Below, piece after piece: positions 8,884-16,859 of a stretch of 64,000 bases of DNA. Numbering within the stretch: position 1 is the first letter of the stretch; every line of letters starts with the position of its first letter. Source of the stretch: JAVBNT01 sp031551355 (GTDB lineage: Bacteria > Vulcanimicrobiota > CADAWZ01). The notes under the pieces were generated by a model that made no database searches, was not told the DNA's origin, and saw only the letters and a program-made list of their open reading frames with translations. Both the position numbers and the translations under genes were made by a program. Location of the stretch: contig JAVBNT010000009.1 in the NCBI GenBank assembly GCA_031551355.1, positions 108,751-172,750 of the forward strand, given 5' to 3'.

Positions 8884-9651
8884 TTGAGGAAGAACGAAAA
8901 GGGCCTTTCGCTGATCGAAGTAATCTTCAGTATGTGGATTATTGCTATTGTAATTTTTTCCACTGCCGTCTGCACTTCCGGCATGAATGCCGAATTTAAC
9001 CAGCGCAGGCTTCAGGCACTTAATATCGCCAAATCTGAACTTGAGCACATTAAATATCTTGCCTCTCTCGGTTCTTTGAGGATTGAATTTAACGGCGGGA
9101 CTGCTGGTTCCGGGACCAGGGATTATACTATTATCCGTTCTGTTACCGACAACCGTAATATCAGGGTTGTTGATTCCTTTAATTCGCAGACAGGAAAGAC
9201 GGAAACTAATCCGGACGGAAGATTTGAACGTTCCAGCGAAAAAGACGCTATCATTTTTGATTCCCTGCCGGGCGTAAGTGAGTCTGAAGTAGCCGGCAGA
9301 TTTAGAAGTTCCCTTAACTTCAGCCTTAGACCCGGATATTTAATTGAGGATGTTAAGAGTAAAGATCAGAGAGCTTTGCTGCGGGATATTTTAAGATCTG
9401 AAGAGCTTGGAAATTTGGAATCGGAAGGCAAAAAAAGCTTTATCATTGACGTTAATGTCAGGTTCAGTGAAGAATTGAAAGATTCTTCGGTGACAGCAAA
9501 TCCGTCTGCGAATGAATGTTATCTCTATGAGGTAAGGGTGGCCGTTGCCTGGCTGGAAAGAAGCGGCGGCGCTGAGGTTTTGAGTACGCAGAATTATTAC
9601 ACGAGAGTTTTATCAAATGTAACGCCTTATTATAAAAACAAGACCGGATAA
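8884..9651 (+). CDS. Pseudopilin, PilV/GspI-type, cassette 3
   Basis: TTG start at 8884 behind AGAGG. Leader MRKNEKG then LSLIEV and a membrane helix nearly identical to cassettes 1 and 2. The stretch TSGMNAEFNQRRLQALNIAK differs from the others by a few conservative changes only, whereas the central region is unrelated in detail. The C-terminal VAWLERSGGAEVLSTQNYYT corresponds to the WMEKS motif of the paralogues. First gene of cassette 3, with its own promoter about 35 nt upstream. Confidence 0.85.
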   Translation: MRKNEKGLSLIEVIFSMWIIAIVIFSTAVCTSGMNAEFNQRRLQALNIAKSELEHIKYLASLGSLRIEFNGGTAGSGTRDYTIIRSVTDNRNIRVVDSFNSQTGKTETNPDGRFERSSEKDAIIFDSLPGVSESEVAGRFRSSLNFSLRPGYLIEDVKSKDQRALLRDILRSEELGNLESEGKKSFIIDVNVRFSEELKDSSVTANPSANECYLYEVRVAVAWLERSGGAEVLSTQNYYTRVLSNVTPYYKNKTG

Positions 9652-9661
9652 CGGAGTTTTT

Positions 9662-10465
9662 ATGAAAAAAATTTTGAGGATGGCAGGATTCAGTCTTTTT
9701 GAAGCTATTTTTGTCGTAGGCTTTATGGCTGTTCTTTTTGCCCTTTTATACCAGTCTCTTAACGTATCAATGCGCACCCATAGCATGATTTTCAATAATG
9801 ACGACGCCGTAAAGAAGAACGCCTATGCATTTGCCGAAATTCTGGCCAGGAGTTTAAGGCAGACCATGCCGTCTCTGGTAACCGTATTTCCTATTGCTTC
9901 TGATTCGCAAACATCTTCCGGCCAAGGTACGACTGCTGATTTTGACGGAACAAGAGCAGTCTCTTTCATCTTTTCCGGGAGAGCTCCTTACTTCACTCCT
10001 GCCAACCAGAACTTTTTTAAGGATTTTTTCGAGACAGTCAGCTTTTTTGAAGATGATGATTTGCCTTTGAGCCAGACGGTCAGTAACGATATCTTTGCCG
10101 TTTATTACTACGACAGAGAAGGGGAGGTGTTTGGTGAGAAAAATGCCTTTTATGAAATTCTGGCCTCTATTGATACTGAGGACCGCTTTTTTAAAAGAAG
10201 ATCGTCTACGGTAAGAGATTATGTTTTACTGGAACGGAGTGTAAAAGAGTTTGCCGTGAGCGCAAAAAGTGGCAGGGGCTATCGGAAAATAGCTTCCAAT
10301 ATGGTTTTTTTTAATGTATCACTTGATGCGTATCCGATAATAAAAGTAGGGAGTTCTTTTTATTACGGTAAGGGCGGGACATCTTCAAGAGTTTCTTCGC
10401 AGGACTCTTTAAGTAATGAGTCTGAAGTTTTTGATCTTGATTTCCAGATCTTGCCGGGAATGTAG
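9662..10465 (+). CDS. Pseudopilin, PilW/GspJ-type, cassette 3
   Basis: 267 residues. ATG 9662, 10 nt after the preceding stop, gives leader MKKILRMAG and FSLFEA. The helix and the motif VYYYDREGEVFGEKNAFYEI match the paralogues at 1816 and 5721; the serine-rich segments near residues 75-90 and 180-190 are specific. End DLDFQILPGM. Inferred minor pseudopilin, processed by prepilin peptidase and placed next to the GspK-like subunit. Confidence 0.85.
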   Translation: MKKILRMAGFSLFEAIFVVGFMAVLFALLYQSLNVSMRTHSMIFNNDDAVKKNAYAFAEILARSLRQTMPSLVTVFPIASDSQTSSGQGTTADFDGTRAVSFIFSGRAPYFTPANQNFFKDFFETVSFFEDDDLPLSQTVSNDIFAVYYYDREGEVFGEKNAFYEILASIDTEDRFFKRRSSTVRDYVLLERSVKEFAVSAKSGRGYRKIASNMVFFNVSLDAYPIIKVGSSFYYGKGGTSSRVSSQDSLSNESEVFDLDFQILPGM

Positions 10466-10479
10466 TTAGGAGGCTTGTT

Positions 10480-11970
10480 ATGACTGGAAGGTTCTTTCAA
10501 AGCGGAATAATGCTTGTTACTTCTATTTTAATCAGCATGTTGATTATTATTTTATTCATATCATCTATTTCGATTATGTTCAGTTCTTCATCGGAAACAA
10601 AATTTGCTATAGAACGCGAATCGGCGCTGTATGCCGCTAAGGCCGGTTATCAGGAAGCGCTTAATGAAATAGAAAAAATTCTTGCTGATAAGGACAAAAA
10701 ATCAGCTGATATACCTTACTATACTCTTCCGGACTGGAAAGACTGTAATTCTTTTGTTGAGAACGGTTCCGCTCAGTATCGTTATGCGTATAAAAAGGGC
10801 GTTATTGTTGCCGGAGGAAGAGTGCGCAGTTATAGAGGCAATTACGTTTACAGATTTTTAAGGACCGATTTTTTAATTCAGTCGATGGGTGTAACCGCCA
10901 AAAAAATTGAGGGTAACCGGCCGGATCCGGATGCTCCCTACAATGCTTCTATTTCTTCGGTCTTTTCAAGTCCGAGCCAGTTTCCGTTTGATGTCTGGAT
11001 GGGTATTGATACTATTAATGATGGTCAATCAAATGTAAGGCCTTACAGCAATGGCATTTACAGAGGAATTAAATACAGTGGTGAAGTCGTTAAGGCCGAT
11101 GCCGGCGGATTTATCGGTAAGTATGGTTTTAATGTTTATGATAAAGACTGTAAGATTTTCAGGTCTTTGAAGCTTGAGGAGGCAGATTGGGATGGGCGAA
11201 GATTTTATGATGATTATAGTTTTAGCAAATATATAACCAGCGGTACGCAGGAAGCCGCCGCTTCCGGCGGAAGCTTTACGCCTATTGAGCCGGATGTAGC
11301 TTTGGGAGCTTCCGCTCTCGGCATTCCTTTTGATGCTCAGCATTTCAAGTCTTTTAAATATAGGCCCAATGGTTATGGCACGTGTCTGATTACCTATCCT
11401 AATGATACAAAATTTTTGACGAAGAATAATCTTTGGCTCGTTCCCTATAACAGAACCGTCCGTTTTGACGGCGATCTGCTGCTTTCCGGAAAGGCTCTGT
11501 TGGTCGTGACCGGAAATCTTGTCGTCAACGGCAATATACGCGGTAACGGAGCCGTTATCGTTTTTAATAAGCTGACATTTGCGCCTGTGAACCGTGAGCA
11601 CCCGGGTGTTCCCGGTTTTGAAAGTGCCTTTGATACCTCCGACAAACTTGTTCTCTATTCCGGCGGTGGGGTAAGGGTTATAAATAACAGGGGAGCGTAT
11701 CCTGATTTTCAATCCGATCTTTTTGCAACCATGCCCTACTATCTGCCAGTAAGACTGGCGGAGTATCTCAAGAGCAAGGGTGGCAGTCTTAATAATTACA
11801 GCACAACGGATGATTTTAAAAAACTTGTTGCCGGATATATAAATGAAACGAATATCCCTCCGGATAAAGATCTGGCAAACTGGCTTAAACAGAATGGATT
11901 TTTGAAGGGGGCCGATATCGAAGATCCTTCAAAAAGAATGGAGTATGAAGCCCTGGCTTCCGATGATTAG
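10480..11970 (+). CDS. Large pseudopilin, PilX/GspK-type, cassette 3
   Basis: 496 residues from ATG 10480 behind TTAGGAGG. Leader MTGRFFQSG followed by IMLVTSILISMLIIILF, again without Glu5. It shares with its two paralogues the blocks YAYKKGVIVAGGRV, VPYNRTVRFDGDLLLS and VTGNLVVNGNIRGNG, and the end region FATMPYYLPVRLAEYLK. The linker between the two conserved halves is the shortest of the three. The lipoprotein gene follows within 22 nt. Confidence 0.8.
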   Translation: MTGRFFQSGIMLVTSILISMLIIILFISSISIMFSSSSETKFAIERESALYAAKAGYQEALNEIEKILADKDKKSADIPYYTLPDWKDCNSFVENGSAQYRYAYKKGVIVAGGRVRSYRGNYVYRFLRTDFLIQSMGVTAKKIEGNRPDPDAPYNASISSVFSSPSQFPFDVWMGIDTINDGQSNVRPYSNGIYRGIKYSGEVVKADAGGFIGKYGFNVYDKDCKIFRSLKLEEADWDGRRFYDDYSFSKYITSGTQEAAASGGSFTPIEPDVALGASALGIPFDAQHFKSFKYRPNGYGTCLITYPNDTKFLTKNNLWLVPYNRTVRFDGDLLLSGKALLVVTGNLVVNGNIRGNGAVIVFNKLTFAPVNREHPGVPGFESAFDTSDKLVLYSGGGVRVINNRGAYPDFQSDLFATMPYYLPVRLAEYLKSKGGSLNNYSTTDDFKKLVAGYINETNIPPDKDLANWLKQNGFLKGADIEDPSKRMEYEALASDD

Positions 11971-11991
11971 ACTAAGGAGGTGTGCCCTGCG

Positions 11992-12573
11992 GTGAAGTTT
12001 TTAAACGTATTGCTTATCTTTATGCTTATTTTTTCCTGGGGATGCAGCGGTGAGGAGGCCTTCAGGGATATATATTTAGACGGTGAGACTAATTACCAGG
12101 ATCCGGCGATTTCCGAACTTCCTGCGGAGAGCGTTGACGCTTATATTACCGATATGCTCCAAGATCCGCAGTCGCCGGAGACTTTTATGAATTCCATTCC
12201 CGGTTATTTTAATTTTTGCGGTGTAATAGCCTCAGCCGGAAATATTGAACTTGAAGGCAATACAAAGATAATTGGCGGCCTTTACTCACTTGAAAATATT
12301 GTCGTCAGCAGCGGAGTCGTTATTGTTGAGGATATTGACTGTATAAACAAAACGAGAGAGTCTCTTCATTCGGCCAGAGATTCCATGGACACAGGCGGGC
12401 AGGAGGAACAGGCGTTGAGCGGCGACTCTAATGAAATACTGAATGTCTTTCATAACAATAGGTATCCTCTTGATATGAAGAGTATTCCCAGCCGCGTTAT
12501 TATTATGAAGTATACGGAAATTCCCGCCAATGAAAAATCGCTTGAGGAATCGTCTTTCGATAAGTATTTTTAG
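11992..12573 (+). CDS. Cassette lipoprotein 3
   Basis: The GTG at 11992 is chosen over an in-frame GTG at 11980 because the earlier one overlaps the strong ribosome binding site AAGGAGG (11974-11980), which is well placed for 11992. Product of 193 residues with signal MKFLNVLLIFMLIFSWGC. Conserved MLQDPQSPETFMNSIPGYFNFCGVIASAG block and the bactofilin-like stretch after it. Its stop overlaps by 4 bp the stop of the convergent membrane-protein gene, with no room for a separate terminator between them. Confidence 0.75.
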   Translation: MKFLNVLLIFMLIFSWGCSGEEAFRDIYLDGETNYQDPAISELPAESVDAYITDMLQDPQSPETFMNSIPGYFNFCGVIASAGNIELEGNTKIIGGLYSLENIVVSSGVVIVEDIDCINKTRESLHSARDSMDTGGQEEQALSGDSNEILNVFHNNRYPLDMKSIPSRVIIMKYTEIPANEKSLEESSFDKYF

Positions 12574-13106
12574 CGGCCGGCCGATTTTTTCACCGATTTT
12601 TTCTTTTTAGGCACTGCCGGTTCATATGCCGGCTCTTCTTTTTGCGGCTCTTTCAGTAGTATAAAGGCGATTACAAGTAGTATCAGGCACATCAGCACAC
12701 TTAAATACACGGGTGCCAGACAAGGTGCCGGCCATAGTGTTACAATTTCCCATTGGGCACTGCCTCCTGGCCAGCCGATCATTATGAACATAAATACCGT
12801 TTTGAAAAGTTTCCATAAACCTGCCGCCAGCATCAGCAAAGCCGCTCTCTGCCTGCCGTCTTTTCCGGCGGCAAACGCTATTGATACAATAATCAGGAGC
12901 GATGCAATCTCCGCCGCTTGCTGCGTCCACAGAAGCTGCTGATCATTGAGCAGTTTTGTCAGGCTTTTTATATCCTTTACCTGGCTGTTCCATTGCACCA
13001 TGGGAATGATTCTGCGTGTGTATATCGACAGGATCGCTTCTATAAATCCCAGCGACACCGCACTGATAGCTGTAAAGACTGTTTTTGTTATTTTTTCACT
13101 GTTCAT
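12570..13106 (-). CDS. Integral membrane protein, unknown
   Basis: 178 residues with about four hydrophobic segments (near residues 10-28, 65-85, 88-112 and 130-155) and a lysine-rich cytoplasmic-type tail ending in VPKKKKSVKKSAGR. No catalytic motif is visible and I do not recognise the family. It is convergent with the third pseudopilin cassette and transcribed in the same direction as the queE operon, but 340 bp downstream of it, behind a large palindrome, so it is probably a separate transcript. Confidence 0.6.
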   Translation of the reverse strand: MNSEKITKTVFTAISAVSLGFIEAILSIYTRRIIPMVQWNSQVKDIKSLTKLLNDQQLLWTQQAAEIASLLIIVSIAFAAGKDGRQRAALLMLAAGLWKLFKTVFMFIMIGWPGGSAQWEIVTLWPAPCLAPVYLSVLMCLILLVIAFILLKEPQKEEPAYEPAVPKKKKSVKKSAGR

Positions 13107-13238
13107 GATTAGTTTGGTAATACCATCCTTTTCAAGCGATTTGCGATCTATAATTAGGTTAAAGATACTCTAGCGGTGGAATAACTGTGCATTGATTTGC
13201 CTGTTTCACTATTATTTATTTTTAAAAGTTAGAGTCTA

Positions 13239-13303
13239 AAATTCTGAGGCGCTCAATTTTGCCCCAAGGTTAAGGCAAATGGTCTTTCGACCGTGGATTA
13301 TAC
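13239..13303. repeat. Degenerate half-copy of the CAATTGT palindrome family
   Basis: The stretch CTCAATTTTGCCCCAAGG followed by TTAAGGCAAA parallels the left arm of the adjacent palindrome (GTCAATTGTGTTCGTAGG then CTAAGACAAA). It appears to be an older, decayed copy. No gene is seen in the remainder of 13107-13317. Confidence 0.4.
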
Positions 13304-13317
13304 AAATATTACATATT

Positions 13318-13445
13318 CTCAGGCAGTCAATTGTGTTCGTAGGCTAAGACAAAGCTGATTTCGACGAGTGAGCCGTAGTCTTTCCTACGGCGGAATGAGC
13401 GAAATCAGCTTTGGCGACGCATACGGATACAATTCACTGCCTGAG
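13318..13445. repeat. 128-bp imperfect palindrome (CAATTGT family), copy 1
   Basis: Left outer arm 13318-13341 and right outer arm 13422-13445 are inverted copies with three mismatches in 24. Inner arms around AAAGCTGATTTCG are also complementary, and a central stem GCCGTAG/CTACGGC closes it. It abuts the 3' end of queE and could terminate that operon. A second copy with the same architecture lies at 40872-40992. Confidence 0.75.
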
Positions 13446-13448
13446 AGT

Positions 13449-14096
13449 TTATTTGTGGCTGTTTGCGCCCCACATATACTTATGCAGCTGTACGTTCAGC
13501 CTTACCGGCAAATTGTCCTTAACGATCAAATCTGCAAGCTCCCCGGGTGAAAATTTATTATATACCGCCGAAAGCAAAACCGTACATTTTGAATCCAGAT
13601 TGTATTGTGAGATTATTTTTTTTGCCCACAGATAATCCTGTTTTCCGCAAAGAACCATTTTTATTTGATCGTTTTCCGTCAGACAATCAATGTTTGAAAG
13701 TTCCATTTTTTCATACATGCCGCTTCCCGGAGATTTTATATCTACTATCCTTATAACCCCGGCAGGAACGTTATTGACGGAAATACTGCCGTTGGTTTCA
13801 AGCAGAACCTGTTTGCCTTCCGCAATCAGTTTTTCCATGAGCTGCAGTACATTTTCCTGCAGCAGCGGCTCGCCGCCTGTTATTTCAATCAGCGGCAAAT
13901 TGAGATTTTTGACAGTTGCCCAAATTTCCGCTATCGTCATTTCCCTGCCGGTTGCATAGGAATACCTGGTGTCACAATAACTGCATCTGAGATTGCATCC
14001 GCTCAGCCGTATAAAAATACAGGGGGTCCCCTGCCAGGTGGACTCACCTTGTATACTCTTGAATATTTCGCTTATATATAATGATTTATTTTCCAT
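13449..14096 (-). CDS. queE: 7-carboxy-7-deazaguanine synthase
   Basis: 215 residues, the usual size. A radical SAM enzyme that converts 6-carboxytetrahydropterin to 7-carboxy-7-deazaguanine in queuosine/preQ0 synthesis in the cytoplasm. Visible: the N-terminal SIQGEST motif, the iron-sulfur motif C34-x3-C38-x2-C41 in SGCNLRCSYCDT, and the SAM-binding ITGGEPLLQ. Last gene of the minus-strand operon, 6 nt after ispF. No other queuosine gene is in the window. Confidence 0.93.
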   Translation of the reverse strand: MENKSLYISEIFKSIQGESTWQGTPCIFIRLSGCNLRCSYCDTRYSYATGREMTIAEIWATVKNLNLPLIEITGGEPLLQENVLQLMEKLIAEGKQVLLETNGSISVNNVPAGVIRIVDIKSPGSGMYEKMELSNIDCLTENDQIKMVLCGKQDYLWAKKIISQYNLDSKCTVLLSAVYNKFSPGELADLIVKDNLPVRLNVQLHKYMWGANSHK

Positions 14097-14102
14097 TGTT
14101 TA

Positions 14103-14648
14103 TTACGCATGTTTCGTCAGCAGTACGGAGGCAAAAACGGCAATTCCCATTCCCTCTCCTATTAATCCCATTCCTTCGGCGGTTTTTCCCTTTATGCTGA
14201 TATTATCTTTTTTAACTCCGGTTATTTCCGCAAGCTTTGAGCGTATCTCGTCATTATAGGCGGAAAGTTTGGGCTGCTCCATTATAACAACAGTGTCAAT
14301 GTTGGATATTTCGTAACCTGCGTTTTTAGCCAGCAATATTGTTTTTTCAAGTAAACCGGCGCTGTCGGCGTCTTTAAATTGTTCATCGGTGTCAGGAAAG
14401 TGTGTTCCTATATCTCTAAGTGCTGCGGCGCCCAGTATGGCGTCAATTACGGCATGGAGCAAAACATCCCCGTCTGAATGGCTTTTAACGCCTTTGGAAA
14501 AAGGTATTTTTATGTTTCCAAGGATTATGCCGCTTTTTGAGTCGTCAAAACGATGGCTGTCAAATCCTATGCCGCTGAAGTAGTGGATTTTTTTTTCGTT
14601 TTCGAGCAGTTTTAACCGCTTTTCAATAGCGGAGATTCTGTTTTCCAT
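14103..14648 (-). CDS. ispF: 2-C-methyl-D-erythritol 2,4-cyclodiphosphate synthase
   Basis: Enzyme of the non-mevalonate isoprenoid pathway that cyclises CDP-methylerythritol 2-phosphate with loss of CMP. From ATG 14648 the product has 181 residues; metal ligands D30 and H32 (GFDSHRF) and H65 (HSDGDVLLHA) and the C-terminal KGKTAEGMGLIGEGMGI are present. A longer frame starting at 14747 would overlap the upstream gene by 95 nt; ATG 14648 lies 4 nt past its stop and fits better. Even so there is a short extra N-terminal helix of about 20 residues before the usual start. Trimer expected from the family. Confidence 0.93.
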   Translation of the reverse strand: MENRISAIEKRLKLLENEKKIHYFSGIGFDSHRFDDSKSGIILGNIKIPFSKGVKSHSDGDVLLHAVIDAILGAAALRDIGTHFPDTDEQFKDADSAGLLEKTILLAKNAGYEISNIDTVVIMEQPKLSAYNDEIRSKLAEITGVKKDNISIKGKTAEGMGLIGEGMGIAVFASVLLTKHA

Positions 14649-14652
14649 ACTT

Positions 14653-15894
14653 TTAGGACAGGTATCCTTTTTGATAAAGTAAAGCTGCCAGTGCAAATGC
14701 TTCCTCAGATTTTTGCCGGATTTCCCTGAATGTGGTTTTTCCGTCAAACAATTTTAAGATAGTTTTTGTTTCTGCCGAAAGCGGAATACAATCCTCATCT
14801 TTCATTACTAATATGCCGAATTTTTCTTTTCTTTCCCGGAAATTTTTTACTGCCGGTTTATCAAGAATTTCTTCGCTGATGATGATTTCAACGTTTTTTG
14901 CAGTTTCAACAGGACCCTCCATCAGCGGATCGCATTCTATTCTAAATCTTTCCCTTAATGACTTACAACCGCCGAGGCAGTAATATGATGCACTGCAGAG
15001 TGAACATTCCTCGGGGATTGTTTCCGCCCATTTGCGCATGGTCTGTTTTTTCCAGATGCTTTTAAGCGGTATTTGCGTTATGTTTCCGAAGTTGATATCC
15101 GCAAAGGAGCAACCCTTGACATTGCCGCACTGATCGATGGTGCAGCTCAGAACTCCGGCTCTGCAGAACGTATCTTCCGTATCACAGCACTGCGGTATAC
15201 AATTATCCATTTTGACGGGCAGCCCCATTTTTTTCATACCGTTTATATAAGATACGGCTTGCTTGAAATCACTTTTATAAAGAGTGATGCTTTGTTTTAT
15301 CGGTCCGATATATCTTTGGAAAGTATGTCCTGTACTTCCGGCGGACAGCACTGTTTTTACAAGAGATTTTATCTGAAGTTTGTTAAAACTGCCAAGAACC
15401 GAACAGGTATTGAATGGTATTCCGTTGTCCCGGCATAAACTTAATGCGTTCATCACCTTTGAAAAGCTTTCCGTTTGGGTGAAAAAGTTATGTGCGTCGC
15501 TGTCGCTTCCGTGGATTGAAAATGTCACGTTTGTAAGGTATTTGAGTTCTTTTAAAAAATTTATAACTTCACCGGCGCTTTCGTTCCATAGGCTTCCGGT
15601 CATTATCGAATAAGGCAGTTTGACGGAATCCAGATGACGGCAGAGATTTTTTATTTCCGGGTAATTGAGCGGCTCTCCGCCGGTAAGAATTACTTTGGTT
15701 ATTGATTTAGAGATGCCGCCGGTAAATTCCGCAAGCGAGTCATATGATATTGGTTCCCTGCGCGGACCGCCGCGCTTTATCGGACAAAGGCTGCATTGAG
15801 CGGCGCATTCTCCGGGCAGTTCAATGTATATGTATACGGGAAGGCTGAGCCTCTCCGGATTCGATTTGTTTTGGGTTTCATTATTTGTGGTCAT
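14653..15894 (-). CDS. Radical SAM/SPASM protein with PqqD-like C-terminus
   Basis: 413 residues. The radical SAM cluster motif is C30-x3-C34-x2-C37 (GECAAQCSLCP), followed by LTGGEPLNYPE. A SPASM region with many cysteines follows (CRAGVLSC, then CSLCSASYYCLGGC near residues 300-320), expected to hold one or two extra iron-sulfur clusters. The last 55 residues (IPLSAETKTILKLFDGKTTF and beyond) resemble PqqD-type peptide-binding domains. Enzymes of this design modify peptides or proteins, or mature quinohemoprotein subunits. It is 5 nt from ftsY and 4 nt from ispF, deep in a housekeeping operon; no precursor peptide is visible next to it. Confidence 0.8.
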   Translation of the reverse strand: MTTNNETQNKSNPERLSLPVYIYIELPGECAAQCSLCPIKRGGPRREPISYDSLAEFTGGISKSITKVILTGGEPLNYPEIKNLCRHLDSVKLPYSIMTGSLWNESAGEVINFLKELKYLTNVTFSIHGSDSDAHNFFTQTESFSKVMNALSLCRDNGIPFNTCSVLGSFNKLQIKSLVKTVLSAGSTGHTFQRYIGPIKQSITLYKSDFKQAVSYINGMKKMGLPVKMDNCIPQCCDTEDTFCRAGVLSCTIDQCGNVKGCSFADINFGNITQIPLKSIWKKQTMRKWAETIPEECSLCSASYYCLGGCKSLRERFRIECDPLMEGPVETAKNVEIIISEEILDKPAVKNFRERKEKFGILVMKDEDCIPLSAETKTILKLFDGKTTFREIRQKSEEAFALAALLYQKGYLS

Positions 15895-15899
15895 CTCGT

Positions 15900-16844
15900 C
15901 TATGTACCCTCATCAAAAAGTGCATTCAGAAAGTCCTGCGCGTTAAAAGAACTCAGGTTTTCGGTTTTTTCTCCGAATCCGATAAACTTTACAGGAACTT
16001 TCAGTTCGTCGGTTATGCTTATGACAATGCCGCCTTTGGCAGTTCCGTCAAGTTTTGACAGTACTATACCTGTAAGAGGCGCTATTTGTGAGAATGTTTT
16101 TGCCTGAATTAATGCATTTTGTCCTGTAGTTGCGTCAAGTACGATAAGAGTTTCATGCGGGGCACCGGGAATTTCCTTGTCGATTACGCGCCGCATTTTT
16201 TTCAGTTCTTCCATGAGGTTTACTTTTGAATGCAGCCGGCCGGCGGTGTCAATAATCAGGTAATCATACTGCCTTGCTTTTGCCGATGATACGGCGTCGA
16301 AGCAGACTGCTGCCGGATCGCCGCCTTCCTTTGTTTTGATGATATCCGTTTCCAGCCGGTTGGCCCAAACCTGAAGTTGATCGATTGCCGCTGCCCTGAA
16401 AGTATCTGCCGCTGCCAGCAGGACTCTGTTGCCCTCATCTTTCAGTTTTTTTGCCAGCTTGGCAATCGTAGTTGTCTTGCCGGTGCCGTTAACACCGATA
16501 ACAAGTATAACCGTAGGTCCCTGAGCTGCTTTCGCAAGCTCTGACTGTGACCCTGACATTATTTCGCCAAGATATTTTTTTAGCTCTTCCATCAGCTGCG
16601 GCGGTTCCAGTATATGCTGTTTTTTGGCAAGAGCCTTCATCTCATTGATTATTTTGCCGGTAGTCGATATGCCGATATCCGAAGTCAGCATTATATCTTC
16701 GAGCTCTTCCCAGAATGATTCGTCGATTTTTTTCCAGAAGGTGAAGAGTTTTGTCATTTTGGAGACAAATGTTGCTCTCGTTTTCGAAAGTCCCTCTTTT
16801 AACTGAGACATAAAACTCTGTGTGGATGATTTCAGCTTGTCCAT
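15900..16844 (-). CDS. ftsY: Signal recognition particle receptor FtsY
   Basis: 314 residues, the compact NG form without a long acidic A domain. The GTPase docks SRP-ribosome complexes at the inner membrane. Visible: N-terminal helical N domain, P-loop GVNGTGKT (117-124), the DTFRAAAIDQL motif, DTAGRLH, and the TKLDGTAKGG-type motif read here as SKLDGTAKGG. Start at the ATG 15 nt after the HD-GYP stop with a weak TAAGGTA signal. Operon with the flanking genes. Confidence 0.95.
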   Translation of the reverse strand: MDKLKSSTQSFMSQLKEGLSKTRATFVSKMTKLFTFWKKIDESFWEELEDIMLTSDIGISTTGKIINEMKALAKKQHILEPPQLMEELKKYLGEIMSGSQSELAKAAQGPTVILVIGVNGTGKTTTIAKLAKKLKDEGNRVLLAAADTFRAAAIDQLQVWANRLETDIIKTKEGGDPAAVCFDAVSSAKARQYDYLIIDTAGRLHSKVNLMEELKKMRRVIDKEIPGAPHETLIVLDATTGQNALIQAKTFSQIAPLTGIVLSKLDGTAKGGIVISITDELKVPVKFIGFGEKTENLSSFNAQDFLNALFDEGT

Positions 16845-16859
16845 TTTTATTACCTTATT

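Noticed and set aside
11029..11712. 227-codon minus-strand frame inside the third PilX/GspK-like gene
   Set aside because: Antisense shadow of a gene with strong homology support in three cassettes.
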